Source: CAVVNP01 sp963800235
Lineage (GTDB): Bacteria > Actinomycetota > Acidimicrobiia > Acidimicrobiales > Iamiaceae
NCBI GenBank assembly: GCA_963800235.1
Contig: CAWDAD010000001.1
Location: 1,979,189 to 2,043,188, forward strand
Reading direction: 5' to 3'
Length of the DNA stretch: 64,000 nt
This document shows positions 16,492-25,351 of the stretch, piece after piece. Each line of letters opens with the position of its first letter. The stretch's first letter is position 1. The position numbers and the translations under genes were made by a program. The notes under the pieces were generated by a model. The model ran no database searches, was not told the DNA's origin, and was given only the letters and a program-made list of their open reading frames with translations.

Positions 16492-17142
16492 TCACGGGAT
16501 CCCGACGTACTTGTGGGTCTGCACGCTGAGGCGCCAGCGGGGGTGGGCCAGGCAGTGCGCCACCGCCAGGTCGGTGTTGGCCCGCCGGTCGGGTCCGTCC
16601 ATCGGCTGCAGGAAGAGGTGGTCGAAGTCGAGGTGCTCGTAGCGCTCGGGCTCGGCGCCCGGCTGGGGGTGGACCAGCTTGAGCTCGTCGCCGGCGGTCA
16701 CCACCAGGTCGGTCCCCGCCTTGGGGCTCACGCAGACCCAGTCGACGCCCTCCGGCACGGGGAGGGTGCCATTGGTCTCGATGGCCACCACGAACCCGGC
16801 CCGGTGCAACGCCTCGACCGCGGCGGCGTCGAGCTGGAGCAGGGGCTCGCCCCCCGTGCACACCACGAGCGGCGTGCCCGCCTCGGACCGATCACCGGTG
16901 GGACCGGGCCAGGCGGCGGTGACCGCCCGGGCCAGGTCCTCGGCGGAGGCGAACCGCCCGCCGCCGGGGCCGTCGGTGCCGACGAAGTCGGTGTCGCAGA
17001 ACCGGCAGACGGCGCCGGCCCGGTGCTCCTCCCGTCCGCTCCAGAGGTTGCAGCCGGCGAAGCGGCAGAAGACCGCCGGCCGGCCGGTGTTGGCCCCCTC
17101 GCCCTGCAGGGTGGCGAACAGCTCCTTGACCCGGTAGGTCAT
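16492..17142 (-). CDS. queE: 7-carboxy-7-deazaguanine synthase (radical SAM)
   Basis: A 216-residue radical-SAM enzyme that converts 6-carboxytetrahydropterin to 7-carboxy-7-deazaguanine. The cluster motif is CX14CX2C (GCNLW to VCRFCDTDF), a known QueE variant rather than the textbook CX3CX2C. TGGEPLLQL, AIETNGTLPVP and WVCVSPKAGTDL follow in the expected order. The ATG overlaps the queC stop by four bases (ATGA). The C-terminus RLSVQTHKYVGIP is typical of actinobacterial QueE. Confidence 0.94.
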   Translation of the reverse strand: MTYRVKELFATLQGEGANTGRPAVFCRFAGCNLWSGREEHRAGAVCRFCDTDFVGTDGPGGGRFASAEDLARAVTAAWPGPTGDRSEAGTPLVVCTGGEPLLQLDAAAVEALHRAGFVVAIETNGTLPVPEGVDWVCVSPKAGTDLVVTAGDELKLVHPQPGAEPERYEHLDFDHLFLQPMDGPDRRANTDLAVAHCLAHPRWRLSVQTHKYVGIP

Positions 17143-17924
17143 CCGGCGGACCGGGACCGGTAGCGGGTCGGGTCGGCGATGCCGGCGCCGGCGAAGCCCT
17201 TCCGGCGCAAGAGGCAGGCGTCGCACTCGCCGCACGCCTCGCCCGAGGGCGACGCGAGGTAGCAGCTGACGGTCTCGGCCAGGTCGACGCCGAGGTCGGT
17301 GGCGAGCTGCACGATCTCGGCCTTGTCGAGGCGCAGCAGGGGCGCGTGCACCTGCAGGGGACGTCCGGTGACGCCCCGGCGGGTGGCCAGCTCCGCCAGG
17401 TCCTGGAACGCGGCGAGGAACTCGGGCCGGCAGTCGGGGTACCCGCTGTAGTCGACCGCGTTGACCCCGATGAAGAGGTCGTCGGCGCCGACGGCCTCGG
17501 CCCAGCCCATGGCCAGCGAGAGGAAGATGGTGTTGCGGGCGGGCACGTAGGTCGAGGGGATGTCGGCGCCCATGGCCGCCTCGTCCCGACCGGTGGGCAC
17601 CGGCTCGTCGGTGGTGAGCGACGAGCCGCCGAAGCGGTCGAGGGGGACGTCGAGCACCAGGTGCTCGACCACACCGAGGGACCGGGCGACCCGCTCGGCG
17701 GCGGCCAGCTCGGCGTCGTGGCGCTGGCCGTAGCGGACGGACAGGGCGTGGAGGGCGAAGCCGTCACGGCGGGCCACCGCCGCCGTGGTGGCGGAGTCGA
17801 GGCCGCCGCTCAGCAGCACGACCGCGGGCGGCGACCCGGCCTCGTGGGAACCGGCGTCGTGGGACCCGGCGTCGCGGGAACCGGCGTCGGGTGACCCGGA
17901 CGTCCCGGCGCTCGTCGACGGCAT
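17139..17924 (-). CDS. queC: 7-cyano-7-deazaguanine synthase
   Basis: An ATP-dependent enzyme that turns 7-carboxy-7-deazaguanine into preQ0. The PP-loop is LLSGGLDSATT. The C-terminal zinc site is CGECDACLLRRKGF. FIGVNAVDYSGYPDCRPEF is diagnostic. The 261 residues include about 33 extra N-terminal residues with a repeated DAGS unit (GSRDAGSHDAGSHEAGS), encoded by near-identical 15-base repeats. Translation may instead begin closer to the PP-loop. It leads the que operon and is divergent from queF across a 52-base gap. Confidence 0.94.
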   Translation of the reverse strand: MPSTSAGTSGSPDAGSRDAGSHDAGSHEAGSPPAVVLLSGGLDSATTAAVARRDGFALHALSVRYGQRHDAELAAAERVARSLGVVEHLVLDVPLDRFGGSSLTTDEPVPTGRDEAAMGADIPSTYVPARNTIFLSLAMGWAEAVGADDLFIGVNAVDYSGYPDCRPEFLAAFQDLAELATRRGVTGRPLQVHAPLLRLDKAEIVQLATDLGVDLAETVSCYLASPSGEACGECDACLLRRKGFAGAGIADPTRYRSRSAG

Positions 17925-17976
17925 GGCCCAACCCTACGGGCGTCCCCCGCACGGTCCCCGCCGTACGCTCGGACCG

Positions 17977-18387
17977 GTGAGCGACGGCGCCGACGAGCTG
18001 CACGCCCTCGGCAAGGGCCCCATGGCGCCTCGGCGCGACCTCGAGTGCTTCGCGGTGGCCGACACCGTCTCGTGGATCGAGCTGGAGTCGAGCGAGCTGG
18101 TGTGCCGCTGCCCGGTCACCGGCCAGACCGACCTCTACCGGGCGACCATCGGCTACCGGCCCGCCGGCAGGGCGCTCGAGACCAAGAGCCTCAAGCTGTA
18201 CCTGGCCACCTACCAGCACGAGCCCGAGGGGATCTTCGCCGAGCACCTGGCCGACCGCATCGCCCACGACGTCCACGAGGCCACCGGGGCTCACCGGGTC
18301 GAGGTCGTGCTGGTGCAGAACGTGCGGGGCGGCATCACCACCACCGTGACCGCCGAGCGGGGGGAACGCCGGCGGCCCGTCGCCTGA
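17977..18387 (+). CDS. queF: NADPH-dependent 7-cyano-7-deazaguanine reductase
   Basis: Reduces the nitrile of preQ0 to the amine preQ1, committing the pathway to queuosine in tRNA rather than to DNA modification. The protein has 136 residues, the short unimodular type. The catalytic Cys is in CRCPVTGQTDLY and the family motif ETKSLKLYL follows. GTG at 17977 is the closest start to the conserved region. No folE2 or tgt gene is in the window, so those steps must be encoded elsewhere. Confidence 0.93.
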   Translation: MSDGADELHALGKGPMAPRRDLECFAVADTVSWIELESSELVCRCPVTGQTDLYRATIGYRPAGRALETKSLKLYLATYQHEPEGIFAEHLADRIAHDVHEATGAHRVEVVLVQNVRGGITTTVTAERGERRRPVA

Positions 18388-18436
18388 CCCGCCGTCACCT
18401 TTCTGGCCGCGAGCACCCACCACTACCGTTCGCGCC

Positions 18437-19564
18437 ATGCGCGTGCCCCCCGCCAAGATCTCCTTCCCGGCCGAGGACCGAGCCGTGGTGCTCGACAAGA
18501 TCGACCGTGCCCTGCAGTCCGGTCAGCTCACCCTGGGCGCCTACGGCAAGGAGCTCGAGGAGGCCTTCGCCGCCCGGCACGACTCGCCCCACGGGGTGGC
18601 GGTCAGCTCGGGCACCAGCGCCCTGGAGATCCCCCTGCGCTCGATCGGCGTCGAGGGCAAGGAGGTCGTCGTCCCGGCCAACACGTTCTTCGCCACCGCC
18701 GCCGCCGCGGTGCACGCCGGCGGCCGGCCGCGGTTCGTCGACTGCGATCCCGCCACCATGGCCCTCGACGTCGATGCCGTGCGGGCCGCCATCGGTCCCG
18801 ACACCGCCGCGGTCGTGGTCGTCCACATCGGCGGGCTGATCACCCCGGCCATCGACGACCTGGTTGCGCTCTGCGACGAGCACGGCATCGCGCTGGTCGA
18901 GGACGCCGCCCACGCCCACGGCTGCTCGCTCGGCGGGCGCTCCGCCGGCACCTTCGGCCGGGCGGCCGCCTTCAGCTTCTACCCGACCAAGGTCATGGCC
19001 GGCGGCGAGGGCGGCATGATCGTGACCGCCGACGAGCAGATCGACACCGAGGCCCGCACCTACCGCGACCAGGGCAAGGCCAGCTTCCTCGACAACCGCC
19101 ACACCAAGATGGGCGCCAACTGGCGCATGAGCGAGCCCCACGCCGCCATCGTCATGAGCCAGCTCGGGCGCCTCGACGAGTTCATCGCCCGTCGCCAGGA
19201 GCTCGCCGCCCGCTACGACGAGGCCCTCCCCGAGCTGGGCCTGACCCCGCTGAGCGTGCCCGCCGACGCGTCGTGCAACTACTACAAGTACATCGCCTTC
19301 CTGCCCGACGGCATCGACCGGGCCGAGCTCAAGAAGGCGATGCGCGAGGACTTCGAGGTCGGCCTGGCCGGCGAGGTCTACGAGACGCCGCTGCACCGCC
19401 AGCCGGTCTTCGAGCCGTGGGCCGACGGCGACCTGCCCGGCGCCGAGTGGATCTGCGCCCGCCACGTGTGCCTGCCGCTCTACCCCGACCTGAGCGACGA
19501 CGACTGCACTTACGTCCTGTCGTCGCTCGCATCTACGCTGTCCCGATTCGGCGCTCGACCCTGA
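18437..19564 (+). CDS. DegT/DnrJ/EryC1/StrS-type PLP aminotransferase
   Basis: A 375-residue PLP enzyme that installs an amino group on a keto-sugar nucleotide. Markers are VAVSSGTSALEIPLR, VVVPANTFFATAAA, ALVEDAAHAHGCSLGG and SFYPTKVMAGGEGGM, with the Schiff-base Lys at about residue 185. It is 43 bases upstream of an NAD-dependent epimerase and a GT2 glycosyltransferase on the same strand, consistent with making and transferring an amino-sugar for a surface glycan. The exact sugar cannot be read out. Confidence 0.9.
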   Translation: MRVPPAKISFPAEDRAVVLDKIDRALQSGQLTLGAYGKELEEAFAARHDSPHGVAVSSGTSALEIPLRSIGVEGKEVVVPANTFFATAAAAVHAGGRPRFVDCDPATMALDVDAVRAAIGPDTAAVVVVHIGGLITPAIDDLVALCDEHGIALVEDAAHAHGCSLGGRSAGTFGRAAAFSFYPTKVMAGGEGGMIVTADEQIDTEARTYRDQGKASFLDNRHTKMGANWRMSEPHAAIVMSQLGRLDEFIARRQELAARYDEALPELGLTPLSVPADASCNYYKYIAFLPDGIDRAELKKAMREDFEVGLAGEVYETPLHRQPVFEPWADGDLPGAEWICARHVCLPLYPDLSDDDCTYVLSSLASTLSRFGARP

Positions 19565-19607
19565 CGCCACCGGGCTGCGTCCCGGCACCTCTCCCCCGAG
19601 GCACACG

Positions 19608-20543
19608 ATGAGCACTCCGTCCTCGCCAACGTCCGACCTGATCGCCGTCACCGGCGGGTCGGGCTTCGTGGGCACCCACGTGGTCGACGCCCTGCTGGCC
19701 GCGGGCCACCCGGTGCGGGTGATCGACCAGGTCGCGCCCCGTCAGCCCGACGTCGACTGGGTCAAGACCGACATCCTCGACGAGGCGGGCCTGACCGAGG
19801 CGTTCGCCGACGTGGGCCCGGTCTTCCACCTGGCCGCCATGGCCGACGTCAACGACGTGGTCGAGAACCCCGACGGGGCGGTCGCCGCCAACATCCTCGG
19901 CACCTCCCGGATCCTCAAGGCCGCCCAGCGGGCCGAGGCTGGGCGGGTGTTCCTCTCGAGCACCGTGTGGGTGTACTCCGGGGCGCCCGAGCCGGTCGTC
20001 GACGAGTCGACCCCGCTCGACCTGATGGCCGAGCGCCACCTGTACGCCAGCACCAAGATCGCCGCCGAGATGCTCTGCCGCGACCACCACACCCTCTACG
20101 GCCGGCCGTACACGATCCTGCGCTACGGCATCCCCTTCGGCCCCTACATGCGGGACCGGCTGGTCATCGCCGCCTTCATCAAGCGGGCCCTCTCCGGTGA
20201 GGCGCTGCGCATCGACGGCGACGGCCGCCAGGAGCGCACCTTCGTCTACGTCGAGGACCTGGCCCGGGCCCACGCCCTGGCCCTCACCCCAGCGGCGGAG
20301 AACCGCACGTACAACCTCGAGGCCAACGAGGCGGTGTCCATCCGCCAGCTCGCCGAGCTGGTGGGCGAGCTGGTCGGCGACGTCGAGGTCTCCTTCGGCG
20401 ACGCCCGGCCGGGCGACTTCGAGGCGGTCGAGATCAAGGCCGACCGGGCGCGCGACGAGCTGGGGTGGGAGCCGACGGTCAGCTTCCGCGAGGGCCTCGA
20501 GCGGACCCTGGCCTGGTACCGCGCCGAGGCCGCCAAGGCCTGA
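19608..20543 (+). CDS. NAD-dependent epimerase/dehydratase (extended SDR)
   Basis: A 311-residue nucleotide-sugar enzyme. The NAD-binding glycine motif is TGGSGFVGTHVVDALL. The catalytic pair is in LYASTKIAAEM (YxxxK), with the Ser/Thr of the triad in VFLSSTVWVYS. DGDGRQERTFVYVEDLARAH is the sugar-nucleotide-binding region common to UDP-glucose 4-epimerase-like proteins. It begins 43 bases after the aminotransferase and ends two bases from the GT2 gene, so the three form an operon. The substrate sugar is not known. Confidence 0.9.
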   Translation: MSTPSSPTSDLIAVTGGSGFVGTHVVDALLAAGHPVRVIDQVAPRQPDVDWVKTDILDEAGLTEAFADVGPVFHLAAMADVNDVVENPDGAVAANILGTSRILKAAQRAEAGRVFLSSTVWVYSGAPEPVVDESTPLDLMAERHLYASTKIAAEMLCRDHHTLYGRPYTILRYGIPFGPYMRDRLVIAAFIKRALSGEALRIDGDGRQERTFVYVEDLARAHALALTPAAENRTYNLEANEAVSIRQLAELVGELVGDVEVSFGDARPGDFEAVEIKADRARDELGWEPTVSFREGLERTLAWYRAEAAKA

Positions 20544-20544
20544 C

Positions 20545-21375
20545 GTGCCGACCGCACCGGCCACCGTCGACGAGCCGCGCCGCATCGCGGTCGTCCCCGC
20601 CTACAACGAGGAGCCGACCGTCGCCAAGGTCCTCGAGGGCCTGGCCCCGCTGGTCGACTCGCTGATCATCGTCGACGACGGCTCGACCGACCGCACCCGC
20701 ACCGAGATCGAGCAGTGGCTCCCGGGCCACGACCACGTCGAGCTGCTGGCCCACGAGACCAACCAGGGCATGTCCGAGGCCTACCACCTCGCCTTCATGC
20801 TGCTGAAGGAGCGGCTCCGAACCGGCGAGCTGCACCCCGACGACCTGATCGCCACCGTCGACGCCGACGGCCAGCACGAGCTGGCGTCGCTCGACAACCT
20901 GTTCGGCGTCATGCTCGACGAGGCGCTCGACGCCGTGCTGGTGCACCGCGACCTCGGCGACTACCCCGCCTACAAGCAGCTCGGCAACAAGGTGATGAGC
21001 CTGTGGGCGACCCTGTGGTCGGGCATGACCATGAACGACGTCGAGTCGGGCTACCGGGTGTTCCGCCTGGGCGCCCTCGCCCACGCCCTCGACTACTACC
21101 AGGGCTACAAGTACTCCGAGACGGTCGAGGTGGCGGTGGTGCTGCCCCGCCTCGGGTACCGGGTGCGCAACGACCTGCTGGTCCCGGTTCCCGTCTTCCG
21201 CTCGCGCACCAGCTTCTACGACGCCGCCGTCGACCTCGGGGCCATGCCCCTCGCCTGGTGGCGCGTGGTGTCACGGCGCTCGCCGGCGGTCCGCCGCGGC
21301 CTCCCCCTGGCCGGTGCCATCGGCGCCCTGGCCGCCGCCCGCGGCGTGCGCCGGGTGCTCCACCGGTCGCGCTGA
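20545..21375 (+). CDS. Family 2 glycosyltransferase
   Basis: A 276-residue GT-A enzyme. The N-terminal VVPAYNEEPTVAKVLEGL and IIVDDGSTDRT form the nucleotide-sugar site; TVDADGQHE carries the metal-binding DxD equivalent. It resembles DPM1/polyprenyl-phosphate sugar synthases but lacks a long membrane C-terminus; only a weak hydrophobic stretch follows residue 250. The GTG at 20545 is one base after the epimerase stop. It is probably the transferase for the sugar made by the two upstream genes. Confidence 0.9.
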   Translation: MPTAPATVDEPRRIAVVPAYNEEPTVAKVLEGLAPLVDSLIIVDDGSTDRTRTEIEQWLPGHDHVELLAHETNQGMSEAYHLAFMLLKERLRTGELHPDDLIATVDADGQHELASLDNLFGVMLDEALDAVLVHRDLGDYPAYKQLGNKVMSLWATLWSGMTMNDVESGYRVFRLGALAHALDYYQGYKYSETVEVAVVLPRLGYRVRNDLLVPVPVFRSRTSFYDAAVDLGAMPLAWWRVVSRRSPAVRRGLPLAGAIGALAAARGVRRVLHRSR

Positions 21376-21418
21376 GCCGGGTCCGAGCGACGGCCGGCCC
21401 GGCGCCGGTCGGGGCACC

Positions 21419-22642
21419 TCAGCAGGCGCGGGTGGCGGAGCCGCCGATGAGCTGATCGAGCGGCACCGGGGTGAGGCCCTTGGCCCGCAGGCCGTCCAGG
21501 ATGAGCGGCAGCGCCCGGACCAGCACCGAGCGGTCGACCCCCACCCGGCCGTCCAGGCCGTCGTGGAGCAGGATGATCGAGCCGGGGCGGACCTCGGCGA
21601 GCACCCGGCGGGCGACCAGCGCCGGGTCGGGCGTCGCCCAGTCCTGGGCCGAGACCTCCCACATCACGAGGCGCTCGTCCCGGTCGTCGGCGATCCTCCG
21701 GACGAAGGGCGTGCGCTGGCCGTGCGGCGGCCGGTAGTAGGCGGGGCACCGGCCGGTCGCCCGGCGGATGACCTCGTCGGTGCGGGCCAGCTCCGGGTAG
21801 GCGGGGTCGAGCCACGACCAGGAGTCGTGGTGGTAGGAGTGGTTGCCGATCAGCTGGCCGTCCTCGACCAGCGCCCGAGCCAGGTCGGGGCGGGCCGCCA
21901 CCGCCTTGCCCACCAGGAAGAACGTGCCCTTGGTGCCGTGGTCGTCGAGGATGCGGGCGACCTGGAGCGTGGCGGTGGGGTTCGGCCCGTCGTCGAAGGT
22001 GAGCGCGACCCGACCGCCGGAGCGGGGCCCGTGGGTGACGCCCCCGCCGAACCACGCCGCGTCCACGGTGCTGCCGCCGAGGTAGCCGACGTAGGCGCCG
22101 CTCACCAGCACGACGAGGGCCCCGACGCCGAGGAGCCGGAGCGGGCGGACGTGCTCGGCCCGGTCGGGGCGCACGGCGGCGGCACCGGCGGCCAGGCCGA
22201 CGGCGAGCACCAGGAGGGCGGTTGACGCCCCGGCGACGCGCAGGACCACCAGCGGGGCCAGCACCACGACGGCGGCGATCCGCGCCGGACCCGAACCGGT
22301 CACCCGTCGCAGGCCGCCGGGGTGGGCCAGCCCCACGCCGACGCCGAACACCCCGGCGAGGACGACGCCGCTCACCGGGTCGGGCCGCTGGGGCACCAGC
22401 CAGACCGCCACCCCCGCCAGCACCACGCCCAGCACGGTCAGACCCGGGCCGGCCGCCGCCCGCCGCACGAGGGAGGCGGCGCCGGACGCCACCACCAGCG
22501 CCAGGATCGCGGTGGGCACCGACGCGTCCTCGGCCGAGAGCGCCACGGCGAAGCAGGCCACCGCTCCGGCCGCCCCGACCACGCCGGCCACGGCGGCGAC
22601 CGTCGGACCGGGAGCCCGCCCCCCGGAGCCCGTCACCGCCAC
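21419..22642 (-). CDS. Membrane-anchored polysaccharide deacetylase (CE4)
   Basis: A 407-residue protein with two parts. The first 185 residues contain about six hydrophobic helices rich in Ala/Val/Leu. The remainder is a NodB/CE4 domain: LTFDDGPNPTATLQV (catalytic Asp and first metal Asp), NHSYHHDSWSW (metal His pair), YYRPPHGQRTP and IILLHDGLDGRVG. It likely deacetylates GlcNAc in peptidoglycan or a surface polysaccharide on the outer face. Paired GTG starts at 22642 and 22636 are both possible. It is divergent from the membrane protein at 22708. Confidence 0.88.
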   Translation of the reverse strand: MAVTGSGGRAPGPTVAAVAGVVGAAGAVACFAVALSAEDASVPTAILALVVASGAASLVRRAAAGPGLTVLGVVLAGVAVWLVPQRPDPVSGVVLAGVFGVGVGLAHPGGLRRVTGSGPARIAAVVVLAPLVVLRVAGASTALLVLAVGLAAGAAAVRPDRAEHVRPLRLLGVGALVVLVSGAYVGYLGGSTVDAAWFGGGVTHGPRSGGRVALTFDDGPNPTATLQVARILDDHGTKGTFFLVGKAVAARPDLARALVEDGQLIGNHSYHHDSWSWLDPAYPELARTDEVIRRATGRCPAYYRPPHGQRTPFVRRIADDRDERLVMWEVSAQDWATPDPALVARRVLAEVRPGSIILLHDGLDGRVGVDRSVLVRALPLILDGLRAKGLTPVPLDQLIGGSATRAC

Positions 22643-22707
22643 GAGGCCCGCCTGGCGGGGCCGGCCTCGTCGTACGGGGCGGGGCGCTCTAACGTTGCCC
22701 GACGGGC

Positions 22708-24096
22708 ATGCTCCACACCACGCCCGCAAGGGCCACTCCCGCCGCCGACGCGGCTGGGCCGTCCCCGGCCCCCGACCGGCCCGAGCCACCTGTCCGCGAC
22801 CTGCCCGGGGGGCTGGTGGCCGTCGCCGCCGGGGTGGCGCTCTGGGCCTACCTGGTCGTGAAGTACCTGCGGCAGCGGATCATCCTGTCGTTCGACACGG
22901 CCAACAACTACGCCCACGTATGGTACGTAGCCGACCGCATCTGGAAGCACGGCCACCTGCCGCTGCACATGCCGGTCCTGGGCGCCGGCCGGGCGTTCGC
23001 CTTCCCCTACGGGTTCATCCCCTGGGTGACCGCCGCCCTGTTCCGCCCGCTCCTCGGCGACTGGGTGGTCGGCCTCTGGATGGTGATCGGCGCCGCCGGG
23101 CTCATCGGGGGCACGTTCTTCGCCTTCCCCGAGCTGCGCCGGGGCTGGTGGGCGGCGGCGGTGCTGGCCAACCCGGCCATCATCGAGGCGCTGCTGTTCG
23201 GTCAGCTCACCTTCGAGTGGGCCGGCGCGCTGGTGCTGTTCGGCATCGGCTGCTGGCGGCGCGACAAGCGGGTCGCCGCGGTGATCCTGGCCGGGGCCGG
23301 GCAGGCGACCCACCCCGCCATCGTCCTGCCCATGACCGCCCTCCTGGTCGCGGCCTGGTGGTGGTTCGAGCCGGACCGGCGCGCCCTCGTCCGGTGCTAC
23401 CTGCTCTCCACGCTGGTGGCGTTGCCGGCGACGGTCATCGTCTTCGCGTCCCCCACCGCCAGCGACGCCACCTGGCGCGACATCGTCGTCAACTTCATCG
23501 CCACCCTGGCCCCTCGCGCCTGCATCGTGGTGGTGCCGGCCGTGCTCACCGCCATCGAGCGCCACCGCCACCTGCTCCCACGGTTCCAGCGGGCCGTCGC
23601 GCCCTTCTTCCTCGGCCTGGTGGTGCTGGTGAACGTGATCGTGCAGATCCCCCTGCGGGTGGGGACGAGCTGGCGCTGGTTGCACACCCAGCAGGCGGCC
23701 GCCTCGGGGATGGACGAGTTCCTCTCCGCCGGCCACTTCCAGCCCGGCAAGACCTACCGGGTGCTCCGCAACGGCGACGTGAAGTTCGGCATGTACCGGC
23801 TGCTGCAGGCGGGCGGGAAGCTCGACTCGGAGTTCTTCCCCGAGAGCCAGGCCATCCACAGCTTCTCGTCGGTCGCCGCCTACGACCGCCTGCTCTGCGC
23901 CCGCAAGGTCGACTACGTCGTCGACTTCGCCAGCTACGACCAGCGGATCAGGACCAACGAGCACGCCCTGCTCAGCCGGATGGCCGGCACCACCCCGACC
24001 GATCCCGGGGCGCCGGTGGTCGTCCGCAGCGTGTCGCGCTCCCCCGACGTGGAGCTCTTCTCGATCGAGCGGCGGAGCTGTCCCCCGAGCAGCTGA
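22708..24096 (+). CDS. Polytopic membrane protein, possible GT-C-type glycosyltransferase
   Basis: A 462-residue protein with about nine hydrophobic segments and a soluble C-terminal domain of about 125 residues. The first loop (LSFDTANNYAHVWYVADRIW) contains an Asp after the first helix, as in GT-C enzymes, followed by HGHLPLHMPVL and YGFIPWVTAALFRPLLG. The C-terminal part has strands resembling the periplasmic domain of arabinosyl- or mannosyltransferases. I do not recognise a named family. Position among glycan genes supports a role in envelope glycan assembly. Confidence 0.65.
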   Translation: MLHTTPARATPAADAAGPSPAPDRPEPPVRDLPGGLVAVAAGVALWAYLVVKYLRQRIILSFDTANNYAHVWYVADRIWKHGHLPLHMPVLGAGRAFAFPYGFIPWVTAALFRPLLGDWVVGLWMVIGAAGLIGGTFFAFPELRRGWWAAAVLANPAIIEALLFGQLTFEWAGALVLFGIGCWRRDKRVAAVILAGAGQATHPAIVLPMTALLVAAWWWFEPDRRALVRCYLLSTLVALPATVIVFASPTASDATWRDIVVNFIATLAPRACIVVVPAVLTAIERHRHLLPRFQRAVAPFFLGLVVLVNVIVQIPLRVGTSWRWLHTQQAAASGMDEFLSAGHFQPGKTYRVLRNGDVKFGMYRLLQAGGKLDSEFFPESQAIHSFSSVAAYDRLLCARKVDYVVDFASYDQRIRTNEHALLSRMAGTTPTDPGAPVVVRSVSRSPDVELFSIERRSCPPSS

Positions 24097-24147
24097 GCGG
24101 GACCTCGGACCTGCCGTCGGCGCGGGGTCGACCCGGGCGGCCGGGGC

Positions 24148-24834
24148 TCAGCTCGGTTGCGGGGTCTCGTCGATGGGCGGTCGTTCGACCGGGTCGACCA
24201 GCGCGTCGGCGACGGGACCGGGCCGGCGGGCGACCGGCGGGTCGGGCAGCTCGATGGTGGCGGTGTCGGCCTCGAGGAGATCGACCACCGCCTCGGCCGC
24301 GTCGACCGGGTCGATCACCAGGTCGGGCGGCTCCCAGGCAGGATCGGCGACGAGCGGCCGGAACAGGTAGCGGTCGAGGATGAAGTACTGCAGCAGCCAG
24401 AGGGCTGCCCAGGTCCCGACGCTGGCCCCCTCGATGGCCACCGTGCGGTGGACGGTGTGCAGCTCGTGCTCGGTGGCGATGAGCCCGGCGAGGTGCACCA
24501 CGTAGGTCGACAGGCCGAGTCCGACGAAGGTCATGACCAGGAACGGCACGACCTGGTCGAGCTTGGCCCGCCCGCTGCGCCCCTGCCACGACCAGCGCCG
24601 GTTGAGCTCGAAGCTCGGGACGGCGGCGACCGTGGTCGAGATCACGTTGGCCCAGCCCGCCGACGTGCCCCGGACGGCCACGAGGTAGCCGAGCACCGCC
24701 AGGCCGACCATCGAGGAGACGATCGACACGGCGCCGTAGCGGACCAGGCGCGTCAGGTGGGTCCAGAGGCGATCGGGCACGATCCGCCGACCCCGCCGAC
24801 CCTGCCGAGCCCACCCGCTACCGGACATGGCCAT
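24148..24834 (-). CDS. GtrA-family membrane protein
   Basis: A 228-residue protein with four membrane helices. LVRYGAVSIVSSMVGLAVLG begins the GtrA domain and SFELNRRWSWQG is its signature loop between helices 2 and 3. GtrA proteins are thought to help flip polyprenyl-linked sugars for wall or O-antigen decoration. The C-terminal 65 residues are acidic and soluble. ATG at 24834 is chosen because a TAGCGT -10-like box (24847-24842) lies 8 bases upstream, suggesting a leaderless mRNA; a GTG at 24858 would sit upstream of that box. Confidence 0.86.
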   Translation of the reverse strand: MAMSGSGWARQGRRGRRIVPDRLWTHLTRLVRYGAVSIVSSMVGLAVLGYLVAVRGTSAGWANVISTTVAAVPSFELNRRWSWQGRSGRAKLDQVVPFLVMTFVGLGLSTYVVHLAGLIATEHELHTVHRTVAIEGASVGTWAALWLLQYFILDRYLFRPLVADPAWEPPDLVIDPVDAAEAVVDLLEADTATIELPDPPVARRPGPVADALVDPVERPPIDETPQPS

Positions 24835-24841
24835 CGGCGGA

Positions 24842-24870
24842 ACGCTAGACGCGATCACCCGATCCTGAAA
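24842..24870 (-). promoter_or_regulatory. Putative promoter giving a leaderless gtrA-type mRNA
   Basis: TAGCGT at 24847-24842 is a common actinobacterial -10 form; a weak -35 (CTTTCA region, 24871-24865) lies about 17 bases before. The ATG is 8 bases downstream. Pattern evidence only. Confidence 0.35.
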
Positions 24871-24903
24871 GCTTTCTGTGACGCGGGCGCCGGCCGCCCG
24901 GGC

Positions 24904-25341
24904 CTAGCGCCAGCCTCCCATGATGTGGTCGAGCCACCACCGGGGGGCGGCTCCGAGCAGGGTCTGCAGGTCCCAGTAGTCCCACCACCGGGTGATCAGG
25001 CCGTCGGCGACCTCCTGCACCGACACGAACGGCAGGGTCACCGACTCGCCGGTTCGCCAGTGCCAGGTCTCGGCGTGCTCGGTGACCACCACCCCCGACT
25101 GGGCGACCATCAGCCGCAGCTCGTGCTCGTAGCGCTCGATGGGCTCGATGCCGAGGCGGAGCCGGGCCACGACCTGCTCGGGACCGACCGCCACGTCGTC
25201 GGGCGGTGACGGCACGTCGGTGTAGGACGCGTCGGGCGAGAAGCTCGAGGCGATCCGGTCCCAGTCCCGGTCGTAGAGGGCGGCCCAGAAGGCGCGCACC
25301 ACCGCCTCGTCGGTGGTCGAACCGGACGGGGGTGGGCTCAC
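24904..25341 (-). CDS. SnoaL/NTF2-like protein
   Basis: A 145-residue alpha+beta cone-fold protein. VVRAFWAALYDRDWDRIASS starts the fold, FSPDASYTDVPSPP the first strand-loop, and ETWHWRTGESVTLPFVSVQE and LITRWWDYWDLQTLLG the C-terminal sheet. The family includes polyketide cyclases, limonene-epoxide hydrolase-like enzymes and carotenoid or sterol isomerases. No catalytic set is clear here. It starts ten bases after the amidohydrolase stop, so they probably share an mRNA. Confidence 0.78.
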   Translation of the reverse strand: MSPPPSGSTTDEAVVRAFWAALYDRDWDRIASSFSPDASYTDVPSPPDDVAVGPEQVVARLRLGIEPIERYEHELRLMVAQSGVVVTEHAETWHWRTGESVTLPFVSVQEVADGLITRWWDYWDLQTLLGAAPRWWLDHIMGGWR

Positions 25342-25351
25342 GGTTCGGCGG

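Noticed and set aside
17925..17976. preQ1 riboswitch between queC and queF
   Set aside because: The 52-base divergent gap is too short for an aptamer and expression platform plus both promoters, and no preQ1-type pseudoknot is seen.
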